Part shown: positions 38,033 through 46,230 of the stretch, piece after piece
Layout of the letters: each line of letters starts with the position of its first letter
Position numbering within the stretch: the first letter of the stretch is position 1
From: Streptomyces sp. MMG1533
GTDB taxonomy: Bacteria; Actinomycetota; Actinomycetes; Streptomycetales; Streptomycetaceae
Assembly: GCF_001279775.1 (NCBI RefSeq)
Contig: NZ_LGDG01000134.1
Span: 71,118-135,117, forward strand
Direction: 5' to 3'
Length of the DNA stretch: 64,000 bases
Notes under the pieces: generated by a model
Databases searched by the model: none
What the model saw: only the letters and a program-made list of their open reading frames with translations
Told to the model about the DNA's origin: nothing
Position numbers and translations under genes: made by a program

Positions 38033-38115
38033 TGCTGGTGAGGGGGCCGCGGCAGCGGTAACCCGCACGGACCGCCCGTATCGCCCCTTTTGTCAGCCCT
38101 GCTTAGCGTGAGGGC

Positions 38116-38901
38116 ATGACCGCCCCGATACCCAGGGACATCCCGGACCTGCCCGCCGTCCCGGGCATGCCCGCGCTGTTGCCCTCAACCGTCCCCGCCG
38201 CGGCGGTGGTGGCCCCCGCACGCCGCCCCCTGGCCGCCGTCTTCCGCCTGCTGGTCGCCCTGGTGGCAGCCGGGGCCGTGACGATCGACCTGCTTCTCGG
38301 CAGCCCGGTCCGGGTTCTGAGCCACTTCACGATCCAGAGCAGCATCCTGCTGGCGCTGGTCATGCCGTTCTCGGCCCGGCAGGCGTGGGCGGCCCGCCGC
38401 CCCCTGCCGTCCGCCCTGACGGGCGCCACCCTCCTCTACGTCACGATCACAGGCCTGATGTACCACCTGCTGCTGGCGAACGAGGCGAGCCCGTTCCCCC
38501 TGACCGGCGAGGCGGCCACCCCCACGGGCTGGCACGCGATCACCAACCAGGTCCTGCACACGGTGGTCCCCGTCGCGGCCCTCCTGGACTGGCTCCTCCT
38601 GACGCCCCCCGGCCGCCTGCATCTGCGCCAGGCCGCCACATGGCTGCTCTACCCGCTCGCCTACCTGGTGTTCTCCCTGACCCGAGGCGAACTGCTCACT
38701 CCCGGCGCCCCGGACCGCTACCTCTACCCGTTCCTGGACGTAGAGCTCCACGGCTACAAGAGCATCCTCGTCAACGCCCTCCTCCTCGGCCTCACCTTCT
38801 ACGCCCTCGCCGTCCTCCTCGTGGCCCTCGACCACGCCCGCCCGAACCCCGTCCGCCACCGTGCGAAAACCGGATTTCGTCTCCAGCCACCGGTGGGCTA
38901 A
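38116..38901 (+). CDS. Pr6Pr-family membrane protein
   Basis: A 261-residue protein with six predicted membrane helices, including AVFRLLVALVAAGAVTIDLLLG, LSHFTIQSSILLALVMPF and ILVNALLLGLTFYALAVLLVAL. FTIQSS and HTVVPVAALLDWLL are typical of the FAR-17a/Pr6Pr group. Function unknown. It is the last gene before the tRNA. Confidence 0.88.
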   Translation: MTAPIPRDIPDLPAVPGMPALLPSTVPAAAVVAPARRPLAAVFRLLVALVAAGAVTIDLLLGSPVRVLSHFTIQSSILLALVMPFSARQAWAARRPLPSALTGATLLYVTITGLMYHLLLANEASPFPLTGEAATPTGWHAITNQVLHTVVPVAALLDWLLLTPPGRLHLRQAATWLLYPLAYLVFSLTRGELLTPGAPDRYLYPFLDVELHGYKSILVNALLLGLTFYALAVLLVALDHARPNPVRHRAKTGFRLQPPVG

Positions 38902-38935
38902 AGTAAACGACGTCGCCGCGACAAGCAGCGACAAT

Positions 38936-39009
38936 CGGGGTGTAGCGCAGCTTGGCAGCGCGCTTCGTTCGGGACGAAGAGGTCGTGGGTTCAAATCCCG
39001 CCACCCCGA
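38936..39009 (+). tRNA. tRNA-Pro (CGG)
   Basis: 74 bases. The 7-bp acceptor stem is CGGGGTG/CACCCCG with discriminator A. The anticodon stem CTTCG/CGAAG holds loop TTCGGGA, anticodon CGG at 38,970-38,972. The T-arm is GTGGGTTCAAATCCCGC. CCA is not encoded. The 3' part is the insertion site of the integrated element. Confidence 0.97.
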
Positions 39010-39014
39010 CAGCT
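38968..39014 (+). other. Left attachment site (att core, 47 bp)
   Basis: The 47 bases from the tRNA-Pro anticodon loop to just past its 3' end, ending in ACAGCT, recur exactly at 50,825-50,871. These repeats bound the element. Confidence 0.96.
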
Positions 39015-39025
39015 AAGTAGCAGGT

Positions 39026-39060
39026 CAGAGGGCCCTTACCGGGTAGGTAAGGGCCCTCTG
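39026..39060. terminator. Terminator between tRNA-Pro and int
   Basis: A perfect 15-bp stem (CAGAGGGCCCTTACC / GGTAAGGGCCCTCTG) with a 5-base loop. It is brought in by the element and replaces the tRNA gene's own terminator, now at 50,884-50,918; it can also stop int transcripts. Confidence 0.9.
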
Positions 39061-39086
39061 GCGTTGCTGCGTGTCTATCTGCGTGA

Positions 39087-40253
39087 CTACCGCTCCGGAA
39101 CGCGCTTGAAAATGCCGTCCATGACCACGGCGCCAGTCTGAATCACGGGGCGAATCTGCTTGCGGTAGACCTCCTCGGTCACGGCCGTGCCGGAGTGGCC
39201 GACGAGTCGGGAGATCTCCTCCAGGGGGACGCCGCGATCGGAAAGCAGCGACACGAAGCTGTGGCGGAGCTCCCGGGGCGTCCAGTCGTCGGCATTGATC
39301 CCCTCGGCCTCCTTGAGCGCCTGGCGGAAGGCACGGCGGACGTTGGTCGCATCGAGAGGCTTACCCACGGCCGACGAGAAGACCAACCCGTGTTCCTCCC
39401 AGCTGTCGCCAGCGGCGAGCCGCTCCCAGCCCTGCTCTTCGAACTGCTGCCACAGGACCTCGACACAACGTGCCGGCAGAGCGAGCGTTCGTCGGGACTT
39501 CCGGGTCTTCGTGTCTCCGCCGCGACGGACCGAGCGCCAAACGGCGATGTGCGGAGGCTGTGGCGGGTCGGCGTCCGGCTGACCCCTGAGGAAGACGTGA
39601 TCCCACGTAAGGGCTCGGAGTTCTTCGGTGCGGGCACCGGTGAGAAGGGCTACGACGATGTACACGTGCATCGAGGTCCCCTCGGCAGCCCTCAGAACGG
39701 CCTCGGCCTGGGCGAAGGTGAGCGCCTTCGACGGGCGTCCTGCCTGCCCTTGGGGGACGGAGCACAGCTCGACGACGTTGCGCTTGACCTTGTCCCGGGC
39801 CAGGGCTCGCTTGACCGAGCGGTTCAGGCAGGAGTGGACGGCCTGAAGCGTGCGAGTGCTGAGGATCTTGGCCTTGGCCGCTAGCCAGCGGTCGACGTCC
39901 TCCGCGCTCAGGTCGCGCAGCTTCCGGGCACCCAGTGCCGGGATGACGTGCTTCTGACTCAGATAGGTGCAGTTCTCGACTGTGCGCGCGTCGCGGCCTG
40001 CCAGACCGTAGGCGAGCCAGTCGTTCACAGCGTCGGCGACGGTGTAGTTCGTGGGTGCGATGGCGAGACCGTCCTCGTAGTCCCGCAACACCTCCTTGAG
40101 CTTGTTCTTCGCCTCCGTCTTGGTCTTGCCACTCCCCCGCCGAACGATGCGCTTGCCGCTCGGATCAAAGCCGAGGTTCGCCGTGGCGATCCAACGCTGT
40201 CTCTTCTCGTCCCAGTGCAGCCCGCCGTCACCACGGCTCCGACGCATGGTCAT
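39087..40253 (-). CDS. int: Tyrosine-type integrase
   Basis: A 388-residue site-specific recombinase. An Arg/Trp-rich AP2-like N-terminal arm precedes a SAM-like core-binding domain and the catalytic domain, with Arg in GARTEELRAL, PRELRHSF (the usual first His of HxxR is Arg here), GHSGTAVTEEVY with His and the nucleophile Tyr. It is adjacent to attL and one base overlaps the xis stop (TGATG). It catalyses integration into tRNA-Pro and, with Xis, excision. Confidence 0.96.
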   Translation of the reverse strand: MTMRRSRGDGGLHWDEKRQRWIATANLGFDPSGKRIVRRGSGKTKTEAKNKLKEVLRDYEDGLAIAPTNYTVADAVNDWLAYGLAGRDARTVENCTYLSQKHVIPALGARKLRDLSAEDVDRWLAAKAKILSTRTLQAVHSCLNRSVKRALARDKVKRNVVELCSVPQGQAGRPSKALTFAQAEAVLRAAEGTSMHVYIVVALLTGARTEELRALTWDHVFLRGQPDADPPQPPHIAVWRSVRRGGDTKTRKSRRTLALPARCVEVLWQQFEEQGWERLAAGDSWEEHGLVFSSAVGKPLDATNVRRAFRQALKEAEGINADDWTPRELRHSFVSLLSDRGVPLEEISRLVGHSGTAVTEEVYRKQIRPVIQTGAVVMDGIFKRVPER

Positions 40254-40441
40254 CAGGCGGCCTCCGCCAGCTGGTTCTGGATGAAGTCGCGTACGGCGTC
40301 GGCAGGTATGCGGCGAGCACCATCGATCTTGATGGAGGCGAGCCGGTGCGAGCGGATCAGGTCGTAGACCTTGGAGCGGCCGACCTTGAGCCGCGCCATG
40401 ACGTCGGACACAGTCAGCAATTCAGAGGTGGCAGTGGTCAT
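40253..40441 (-). CDS. xis: Excisionase (MerR-like helix-turn-helix)
   Basis: A 62-residue protein with the excisionase helix-turn-helix LTVSDVMARLKVGRSKVYDLIRS and the wing IKIDGARRIPADAVRDFI. It starts at ATG 40441, overlapping the rep stop by four bases, and is coupled to int. It directs Int toward excision. Confidence 0.94.
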   Translation of the reverse strand: MTTATSELLTVSDVMARLKVGRSKVYDLIRSHRLASIKIDGARRIPADAVRDFIQNQLAEAA

Positions 40442-41817
40442 GCTGCGGCTCCTTCCAGGGCGAGTTCATCGCGTAGGGCTTCGCGGGCGGTTTCGCGGTT
40501 GTGCTGGACGTCGCGGGCGATGGTGGCGGCGAGGGCGGATTCGCCGGGGGTGTGGCCGTGTCCGGCGTACTGCCAGTCGGCGAGGACGAGGACGGTGTCC
40601 GGCTCGCGGTCGTCCAGGCCGAGGGCTTCGCGTTCCTGGGCTGCGCGGAAGTCGGCGCGAGCCTGGCGGAGTTCGCCGAGCGTCGTGGAGTAGCGCCGGG
40701 ACTTGGAGGAGAAGTGGCCGCGGAAGCCGAGCATGTGAGCCCAGGCCCAGATACGGCGGTCCGGGTAGAGGGGGTCGAGCCGCTTACACGCTTCGATCAG
40801 GCGGCGGGTGTGGTCGGGGACCTGGTGGCGGTCGAGTTCGGAGAGCTCGCCGATGCGGCGGTCGAGAGTGCCGGTGTTCTCGGCGGCCTTGGTGGCGTAC
40901 TTGGCGACGTAGGAGGCGACGGCCTGTTCGGTGATGTCGGAGCCGTCGCCGAAGGCCTTGACCGGGCGGACATCGAGCTGGGTGCCCCAGCGGAAGGTTC
41001 GGGCAGGCTGGTCTGAAACGGCCGGCGCGGAGACCGAGGTGTACGAGTGCGCGGCGGCGGCGCGGATCGAGTCGGCGAGCAGGTCGACGGTGGCCCAGGA
41101 CGGAGGCGGTGTCTCGGGTCCCTCGGGGCCGTCGATCCGGATCACGGCGTGGAAGTGCAGGGCACCGCGCTTTTGGAACTCGGCGACCTTGCCGTACGAG
41201 ATGCGTGCATGATCGGCCAGTTCGCGGCGGGTAAGTCCGGCGCGGGCGGCGATCTCGCGGCGGAGCCGAGTCGTGAAGCGCTGCCACAGGCTGCCCGCGT
41301 GGTTGTTGAAGAGGACGGCTCCCGCGTAGTCGTAGGTGGCCGGGTCGAGTGCTGTGCCGAGGGTGCGGTCGTCTGCGGGGTGGCGGGTGCCGCAGCAGCA
41401 GGTGCCGTTGTCGGGGCGGTTGTGGACCGGGCCGAAGGACGGGGCGGTGAGGGTCGCGAAGACCCGGGGGTGATCGCGGACGGTGGCGGGGATGTCGCGG
41501 CGGTCGTCTCCGGCCAGTCCTGCGCGGATGAGGTGGTAGGTGTCTCCGGCGTAGGTGAAGGCGCAGGAGGGGCAGCGGGAGGCGCGGCGGTTGCCGCAGG
41601 CGACGCGGAGGCGTCCACCGGGCTCGTTCTCGGTGGAGTAGTGGTGCAGGGTCTCGCCGGTGGTCTTGTCCTTGGTAAGGGTCCAGCCGGTGAGGTGGAT
41701 CGGGTCGGCGCAGCCGCCGGTGCGGCGGACCTGCTCGTGCCAGCGGTCGAAGTCGGCGGCCGAGGCCACCCTCAGCAGGTCGCCGAGGGTGGTCGGATCG
41801 AGCAGCGTGTCAGGCAC
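40438..41817 (-). CDS. Rolling-circle replication initiator (RepSA-like)
   Basis: A 459-residue protein from GTG 41817. CPSC and CCCG-type Cys pairs lie in the N-terminal half. The HUH motif is GALHFHAVIRIDG and the likely nicking Tyr lies in VASYVAKYATK. It initiates rolling-circle replication of the excised circle, as in pSAM2. The C-terminal 130 residues are basic and helical. The double-strand origin is probably in or near this gene; I could not locate it. Confidence 0.92.
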   Translation of the reverse strand: MPDTLLDPTTLGDLLRVASAADFDRWHEQVRRTGGCADPIHLTGWTLTKDKTTGETLHHYSTENEPGGRLRVACGNRRASRCPSCAFTYAGDTYHLIRAGLAGDDRRDIPATVRDHPRVFATLTAPSFGPVHNRPDNGTCCCGTRHPADDRTLGTALDPATYDYAGAVLFNNHAGSLWQRFTTRLRREIAARAGLTRRELADHARISYGKVAEFQKRGALHFHAVIRIDGPEGPETPPPSWATVDLLADSIRAAAAHSYTSVSAPAVSDQPARTFRWGTQLDVRPVKAFGDGSDITEQAVASYVAKYATKAAENTGTLDRRIGELSELDRHQVPDHTRRLIEACKRLDPLYPDRRIWAWAHMLGFRGHFSSKSRRYSTTLGELRQARADFRAAQEREALGLDDREPDTVLVLADWQYAGHGHTPGESALAATIARDVQHNRETAREALRDELALEGAAA

Positions 41818-41995
41818 GGGCGCCCTCCCTGACGGGCGTACGGCGGGTGGTGCCGGTCCCGTGGCAGGCCGGGCAGTGGGCGGCGATGGTCCGCAGGTGG
41901 CCTTGGTGGTCGCGGCCGCCGAGGGTGATGGCGGCGGAGGCCTGGCCGTCGCAGTCCGGGCAGATGCGGGACGGCGGGCGGGTGCGGTCGGTCAT
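41810..41995 (-). CDS. Small zinc-finger-like AICE protein (61 residues)
   Basis: It has a CPDC...CPAC pattern (ICPDCDGQASAAI and AHCPACHGTGTT), like a DnaJ-type zinc knuckle. It starts at ATG 41995 and overlaps the rep start by eight bases, so it is cotranslated. Small proteins of this type often precede repSA in AICEs; function unknown. Confidence 0.75.
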   Translation of the reverse strand: MTDRTRPPSRICPDCDGQASAAITLGGRDHQGHLRTIAAHCPACHGTGTTRRTPVREGARA

Positions 41996-42083
41996 GCTGG
42001 GGGTTCCCTTCGGTTGCGAGATCGGAGTGGGGCACGGCTCCCGGGCGGCGGAGACTTGGCGGTTGAGGCCGCCCGGGGGCCGG

Positions 42084-42395
42084 TCAGCGGTGCTTTGCCT
42101 CGCTGTTGATGAGCGAGCGGATGACCAGGGCGCAGACGGCGACGGACGCGCCGGTGATGGCGACTGCGAGGAGCATCGAGACCAGGACCGCGCCGACGAC
42201 CAGGACGACGGCCGTCCCACCACCGATCAGGGCCACGACGGCGCCCGGGGTGAGCTGGACGGTAGGCCGGGCAGGCACCGCAGCGGGTACGGGGGTGACC
42301 GGTGCGGACTGGATGACGGTGGTCGGCTCGACGACGGCGGGCGGGGTGACGAGGCCGGTGGGCTGGGGCATGACCGGGAGCTTGGGGCGGAGCAT
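42084..42395 (-). CDS. SpdD-like spread protein
   Basis: A 103-residue protein from ATG 42395 with a near-perfect ribosome site (AAAGGAGA). A Pro/Val/Thr-rich N-terminal half (VTPPAVVEPTTVIQ) precedes two hydrophobic segments (AVVALIGGGTAVVLVVGAVLV and AVAITGASVAVCALVI). Spread proteins help plasmid DNA move between hyphal compartments. Because of a frameshift upstream, the preceding gene now reads through in frame into this one. Confidence 0.85.
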   Translation of the reverse strand: MLRPKLPVMPQPTGLVTPPAVVEPTTVIQSAPVTPVPAAVPARPTVQLTPGAVVALIGGGTAVVLVVGAVLVSMLLAVAITGASVAVCALVIRSLINSEAKHR

Positions 42396-42418
42396 CGTGG
42401 ATCTCCTTTCGCGGGCGG

Positions 42419-42581
42419 TTACTTGATGGCGGTATCGATGACCGGGGCGAGGAGGCTGTCGGCGATGAGGTAGCCGCCGAGGAGGAGCACCAGGACCAGC
42501 CAGAGCGGCGGGCGGATGAGCTTGCAGCCGAGGTACGAGGTAGCCGACGACGGCGAGGGCGAACCAGAGCGGGACGTCCAT
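42419..42581 (-). pseudogene. SpdC-like small membrane protein, frameshifted by a 7-bp duplication
   Basis: One frame begins MDVPLWFALAVVGYL, and a second frame ends CKLIRPPLW...LAPVIDTAIK. Between them CGAGGTA is tandemly duplicated (42,529-42,535 and 42,536-42,542). Removing one copy restores a 51-residue protein with two membrane helices, typical of AICE spread loci. As it stands, the first frame continues into SpdD, giving a 165-residue fusion frame (42,084-42,581). Confidence 0.8.
42529..42542. repeat. 7-bp tandem duplication causing frameshift
   Basis: CGAGGTACGAGGTA; one copy is surplus to the reading frame of the SpdC-like gene. Confidence 0.85.
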
Positions 42582-42594
42582 GGGTGGTGGCCTC

Positions 42595-42786
42595 CTAGCG
42601 GGCGGTGCAGCGGTGGGTGCGGGCGGCGAGCTGGGCGGCGGTCTGGCTGGAGTAGTCGGCGGACCAGCCGCAGCGGTCGTTGGTGCACACGGCGGCGTGC
42701 TTGGTGTGGCCGTGGCGGTCGCGGTGGGTGCCGATCTGCACCGGGCCGATCCGCATGACGGAGTGGAAGTGATCGCGGGCAGGCAT
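42595..42786 (-). CDS. Mobile element transfer protein (63 residues)
   Basis: A small Cys/His protein (AAVCTNDRCGWSADY and RTHRCTAR) from ATG 42786 with ribosome site AAAGGAAA. It matches the small mobile element transfer proteins found in AICE spread operons. The Cys-x4-Cys and His-x-Cys pairs suggest a zinc site. Confidence 0.85.
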   Translation of the reverse strand: MPARDHFHSVMRIGPVQIGTHRDRHGHTKHAAVCTNDRCGWSADYSSQTAAQLAARTHRCTAR

Positions 42787-42806
42787 CGAGGTCGTTTCCT
42801 TTCGGC

Positions 42807-43481
42807 TCAGGTGAGTTGGGCGGCGATGGCTTGGGCGAGCTGGGGCGGGACGCCGAGGCGGGCGCGCAGGGTGTCGGTGTCGATCGGCGATCCGGTGCGG
42901 GCGTGGTGGTCGTCGGCGACCTTGCGGGCGTGGTCGACCAGCGCGGCCGGGACAGCGGGCGCAGCGGTGACGGGCTTCGCAGCCGGAAGCGCGGGGGTTT
43001 CCTCGGCGTCAGTCACGGCGGCCGGGATGGCTTCCGGCTCGGGTGAGGCGACCGGTTCGGGTGAGGCGACCGGTTCGGGGTCGGATGGAGTGGCCGGCAC
43101 TTCGGGTGCCGGGTGGTCTGCGGTGGAGTGGGCGAGGAGGGTGCCGCCCATGAAGGCCAGGGCGGGCCAGGCGGCGACGAGGATGCGCAGCCAGGCCGGA
43201 ACCTGCTGGAGGTCAAGGAGCCCGGCGGTGGCGACGTTGGCGCCGAGCGAGGCCACGAGGGCGATCACGAACCAGCACCAGGCGAGCCGGGACGGGCCCT
43301 CGGAGCGCAGCCGCCGCCAGGAGGCGACCAGGAGCAGGTCAACCGAGATCGGGTAGGCCCAGGCTTTCCAGCCGTCTTGTCCGGCAGCGGCGGCGAGGTC
43401 GTGGAGGTGGGCGAAGGACAGTGCCCCGGCAATGACGGCCTGGACGAGCACGGCGTCGATGCGGAGGGCGGGGCGGGCCAT
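42807..43481 (-). CDS. SpdB-like spread protein (DUF2637)
   Basis: A 224-residue protein from ATG 43481 (AAGGAG site). Four hydrophobic segments lie in the first 120 residues (AVIAGALSFAHLHDLA, WAYPISVDLLLVASW, WFVIALVASLGANVATAGLL, ILVAAWPALAFMGGTLLA). A Pro/Glu-rich linker with a PEPVAS repeat and a C-terminal helix-turn-helix-like part follow. It assists intramycelial spread after transfer. Confidence 0.9.
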   Translation of the reverse strand: MARPALRIDAVLVQAVIAGALSFAHLHDLAAAAGQDGWKAWAYPISVDLLLVASWRRLRSEGPSRLAWCWFVIALVASLGANVATAGLLDLQQVPAWLRILVAAWPALAFMGGTLLAHSTADHPAPEVPATPSDPEPVASPEPVASPEPEAIPAAVTDAEETPALPAAKPVTAAPAVPAALVDHARKVADDHHARTGSPIDTDTLRARLGVPPQLAQAIAAQLT

Positions 43482-43562
43482 CACGGCTCCTTCCGGTGAT
43501 GAGGCATGGCGGGGGTAGGGACCTGGCGCGAGGCAGTCGCGCCGACCGGATTGCGGGAGTTG

Positions 43563-44918
43563 TCAGGCCGTGGCGGGCGCGGTCTTGGACAGCGGCACGC
43601 GGGCCGAGGGCAGCGGGGTAACCGCGGGGCGGAAGGCTGCCAGGGCGGGCAGGTCCGGGGTGCGCTCGGCGTGCTTGTTGCAGATGTTGACGGCTTCGCG
43701 TAGCGATGTGTGCGGGGCGCGGATGCGGGCCCAGCCGCCTGAGGCGTCGCCGGTGACGGCGATACCCGGGGTGTCGGTGGGGATCTGGATCGCGGCGAGG
43801 ACGGCGTCCGGGGAGATGTCGCCGAAGGCCATGTTGGCGGAGGATTCGTCGTTGACGCGGTGGGCGGTGCGGCCGGTGAGCTGGGCGCGGAGCATGGTGA
43901 TGCCCTTGCCGAGTTCGGAACCGAAACGCTGTCCGCAGATCTCCAGGTAGATCCCGGCGGCGCGGCCGAGCTGGGCGAGGCGGACCAGCGCGGTGATGAT
44001 GCGGTCCCGGCGCTTCTCCTCGTCCTTGGTGGCGAACAGGGCGAGTTCGGCGACCTCGTCGACCAGGACCACGACCGGGACGGGGCGCAGGTCCTCGGGC
44101 AGGTCCCAGATGTCGGCGGCGATCTCCGCGTCCGGGACGTTGACGCTGATGCGCTGCTGGGCGCGGATGAGCTGGTAGACGTCCTCCATGTGGGACGCGA
44201 GTGCTTCGAGGAGCTCGAGGGCGGTGTCGGGGTTGTCGGCGAGGGCGGAGAAGCGGCGGGCGAGCGGGAAGAGTTCGACGCCCTGCTTGCAGTCGATGCC
44301 GACCAGGGCGACGTCCTGCGCGGCGAGCCCGGCGACCAGGTTGCGCTGGTAGACGGACTTGCCTGACTCGGTGGCGCCGAGCGTGAGTCCGTGCGGGACG
44401 GTGCGGTAGTCGCGGTAGTGGACGGCACCGTCTTCGCGCAGCGCGACGGGGATGCGCATCGGAGCCGAGCCGGTCTTGGCGGGCATCTGCACCCGCTTGA
44501 GGACGTCGTAGCCGGTCATGCGCAACTCGACGATGCCGGAGCGCAGTTCGCGGGAGGTGACGCCGTACAGGCCGAAGGAGTGGCGCAGCCGGTCGGTGGC
44601 GGCGGAGACGTCGAAGGCGTCCTGTCCGGGGCGGAGTTTGAGCCGTAGGACCAGGCCGGTCCGGGTGGGCCGCAGTCGCAGGATGCGCGGGGCGCGGGAC
44701 TCGGGGACGGGGCGGTTGGTCATGCGGGCGAGGGTGAGGCGCCAGCGGGAGGGCGGGACGGTCAGGCCGCAGGCGTCCATGACGGAGGTGTAGCGGAAGG
44801 CGACCCGCAGGGCGGCGAGGGTGACCCCGAAGGTCATCCAGTACCAGGCGGGGCGCCGCCACCGCAGGATGACTGCGGCAGCGACGACCAACACCAGCGC
44901 GACCATGAACCAGGTCAT
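43563..44918 (-). CDS. TraB/TraSA-type FtsK-like DNA translocase
   Basis: A 451-residue protein from ATG 44918, two bases after the Pra-like stop. Two N-terminal membrane segments precede the motor, with Walker A LGATESGKS and Walker B VVVLVDEVAEL. Single-protein TraB pumps move double-stranded circular DNA between Streptomyces hyphae during conjugation, recognising short repeats at a clt locus. The C-terminal part should contain the DNA-reading domain. Confidence 0.95.
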   Translation of the reverse strand: MTWFMVALVLVVAAAVILRWRRPAWYWMTFGVTLAALRVAFRYTSVMDACGLTVPPSRWRLTLARMTNRPVPESRAPRILRLRPTRTGLVLRLKLRPGQDAFDVSAATDRLRHSFGLYGVTSRELRSGIVELRMTGYDVLKRVQMPAKTGSAPMRIPVALREDGAVHYRDYRTVPHGLTLGATESGKSVYQRNLVAGLAAQDVALVGIDCKQGVELFPLARRFSALADNPDTALELLEALASHMEDVYQLIRAQQRISVNVPDAEIAADIWDLPEDLRPVPVVVLVDEVAELALFATKDEEKRRDRIITALVRLAQLGRAAGIYLEICGQRFGSELGKGITMLRAQLTGRTAHRVNDESSANMAFGDISPDAVLAAIQIPTDTPGIAVTGDASGGWARIRAPHTSLREAVNICNKHAERTPDLPALAAFRPAVTPLPSARVPLSKTAPATA

Positions 44919-44920
44919 GA

Positions 44921-45274
44921 TCAGGCCGCCTTGGGCTTCGAGGCACCGGCCGCCAGCGAGGTGACGGCGACCGCGCGGAAGGCGATGCCGTGCCGCTTCT
45001 GCCCGTTGAACTCGTTCTCCCATGCCGAGGCGACCAGGCCGGTCAGCGCGACCGGGGTGCCCATGGCCAGGTCCTCGGAGACGCCGGGCTGGGGGACGGT
45101 GAGCTTGAGGATCTCCACCTCGTCGGGCGTGGAGAACATGACCTCCACGGTCATCAGCGTGACACCGTCCTTGTCGATGGCGATCTCACCCGTGCGGCGG
45201 TCCTTGACCTTCGGCTGCGGAGCCTTGGCGACCATCACGGTCGCGTTGGAGGTGTCGACGGGAATCTGACGCAC
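44921..45274 (-). CDS. AICE conserved protein at the pra position (Pra-like candidate)
   Basis: A 117-residue protein from GTG 45274 with ribosome site GAGGAG. It reads VDTSNATVMVAKAPQPKVKDRRTGEIAIDKDG, then alternating beta-type residues (EILKLTVPQ, GTPVALTGLVASAW, GIAFRAVAV), an OB-like pattern. It lies between the repressor and traB, with two repressor palindromes upstream. In pSAM2 this is the place of pra, activator of rep/xis/int. The Pra identity is inferred from position and regulation. Confidence 0.65.
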   Translation of the reverse strand: MRQIPVDTSNATVMVAKAPQPKVKDRRTGEIAIDKDGVTLMTVEVMFSTPDEVEILKLTVPQPGVSEDLAMGTPVALTGLVASAWENEFNGQKRHGIAFRAVAVTSLAAGASKPKAA

Positions 45275-45285
45275 AGCAGTTCACT

Positions 45286-45297
45286 CCTCTATAGAGG
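45286..45297. promoter_or_regulatory. Palindrome overlapping the ribosome site of the Pra-like gene
   Basis: CCTCTATAGAGG is a perfect 12-bp palindrome. On the transcript the GAGG arm overlaps the GAGGAG ribosome site of the minus-strand gene, so it could modestly mask it, or be a DNA operator. Confidence 0.45.
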
Positions 45298-45308
45298 TTG
45301 GACTCCGG

Positions 45309-45326
45309 CACTCATGTACATGAGTG
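45309..45326. promoter_or_regulatory. KorSA-like operator, site 1
   Basis: CACTCATGTACATGAGTG, a perfect 18-bp palindrome 35 bases upstream of the Pra-like start. It shares its core with sites 2 and 3. Confidence 0.75.
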
Positions 45327-45344
45327 ACATGAAGAAGAGTGCCT

Positions 45345-45362
45345 CACTCCTATACATGAGTC
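45345..45362. promoter_or_regulatory. KorSA-like operator, site 2
   Basis: CACTCCTATACATGAGTC, one imperfect half-site; it lies 18 bases beyond site 1 in the same promoter region. Confidence 0.7.
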
Positions 45363-45413
45363 AACCCGCCGCGAAGAAGAACTCACGACGGGCTGCGGGG
45401 AGTTGAGTGCGCG

Positions 45414-46193
45414 TCAGTCGGCGGCGGGGATCCGGTACTCGAAAACGAACTGGTCAGCGGCCATGAGCGTGTCGCAGACCTCGACGACGAGACCCTCGGT
45501 CGTACGGGCCTCACGGATCAGGTGAACGACCGGCGCACCCGGGCTGAGCGCCAGCTCGGACGCCTCCGCCTTGGAGGCCGGGCGCGCTTGCAGCGTCTCG
45601 ACGAACTCGGCGAACTCGTGGCCGTGGTCCTCGAGTCGGGCGTAGATCCCACCACCGCCGGGATTCTCGGCGAACAACTCGGGGATCTCCTTGACGACAT
45701 CCCACGGGAGGTACGAGGTCGCGGTCTCAACCGGGGTGCCGTTGCGGAAGTAGAGCCGTCGCCGGGCGAGCACCTGAGTGCCGGCGGAGACGCCCAACCG
45801 TTGGGCCGCATCCTCGGGGGCCTCCATCGGGCCGATGTAGATGACGCTCACCTTGGCCGTGGCGCCGGACTGTTCTGACTCGGCGAGGTACGCGGCTTTG
45901 CCGCCCTGCCGGAGCGAGCGCCGGAAGCGATCAGAGGAGCGGTGCCGTACCGGCGGCCGATCCTTCACGATCGAGCCCTTACCGTGCCGAGTCTCGACGA
46001 GCCCGCTCGCGCGCACCTCGACCATGGCCTTGCGGATCGTGCCGCCCGAGACGCCGTAGCGCTCGACGAGATCCGACTCACTCGGCACCATCTCACCAGG
46101 CTTGAGGATCCCCGCCCGGATCTGCTGCACGATCTCCTCGGCGATCTGTACGTACCGAGGTACGGACCTCTCTCCTCCTACCGCAGTTCCCAT
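45414..46193 (-). CDS. GntR-family repressor (KorSA-like)
   Basis: A 259-residue protein from ATG 46193 with AAGGA upstream. The winged helix-turn-helix ([42 protein letters not shown]) is followed by a UTRA effector-binding domain from about residue 90. KorSA of pSAM2 is a GntR repressor of pra and itself, which keeps the element integrated. Operator-like palindromes occur at both expected positions. Confidence 0.92.
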   Translation of the reverse strand: MGTAVGGERSVPRYVQIAEEIVQQIRAGILKPGEMVPSESDLVERYGVSGGTIRKAMVEVRASGLVETRHGKGSIVKDRPPVRHRSSDRFRRSLRQGGKAAYLAESEQSGATAKVSVIYIGPMEAPEDAAQRLGVSAGTQVLARRRLYFRNGTPVETATSYLPWDVVKEIPELFAENPGGGGIYARLEDHGHEFAEFVETLQARPASKAEASELALSPGAPVVHLIREARTTEGLVVEVCDTLMAADQFVFEYRIPAAD

Positions 46194-46213
46194 AGTCCTT
46201 CTCTTCCTCCTAT

Positions 46214-46230
46214 GCTCCTGTACATGAGTC
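46214..46230. promoter_or_regulatory. KorSA-like operator, site 3, covering the Nudix start codon
   Basis: GCTCCTGTACATGAGTC lies in the 30-bp gap between the divergent repressor and Nudix genes, and includes the Nudix ATG (46,224). Binding would block both promoters. Confidence 0.72.

Noticed and set aside
38792..39004. Minus-strand reading frame starting MAGFEPTTSSSR over the tRNA, and its twin at 50,643-50,861
   Set aside because: It is the antisense of the tRNA-Pro 3' end, a well-known false gene.
42419..42581. Programmed frameshift in the SpdC-like gene
   Set aside because: No slippery heptamer or stimulating structure seen; an exact 7-bp duplication explains it more simply.
43563..44918. 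Chromosomal FtsK or SpoIIIE
   Set aside because: Too short, only two membrane segments, and placed in an AICE; it is TraB.
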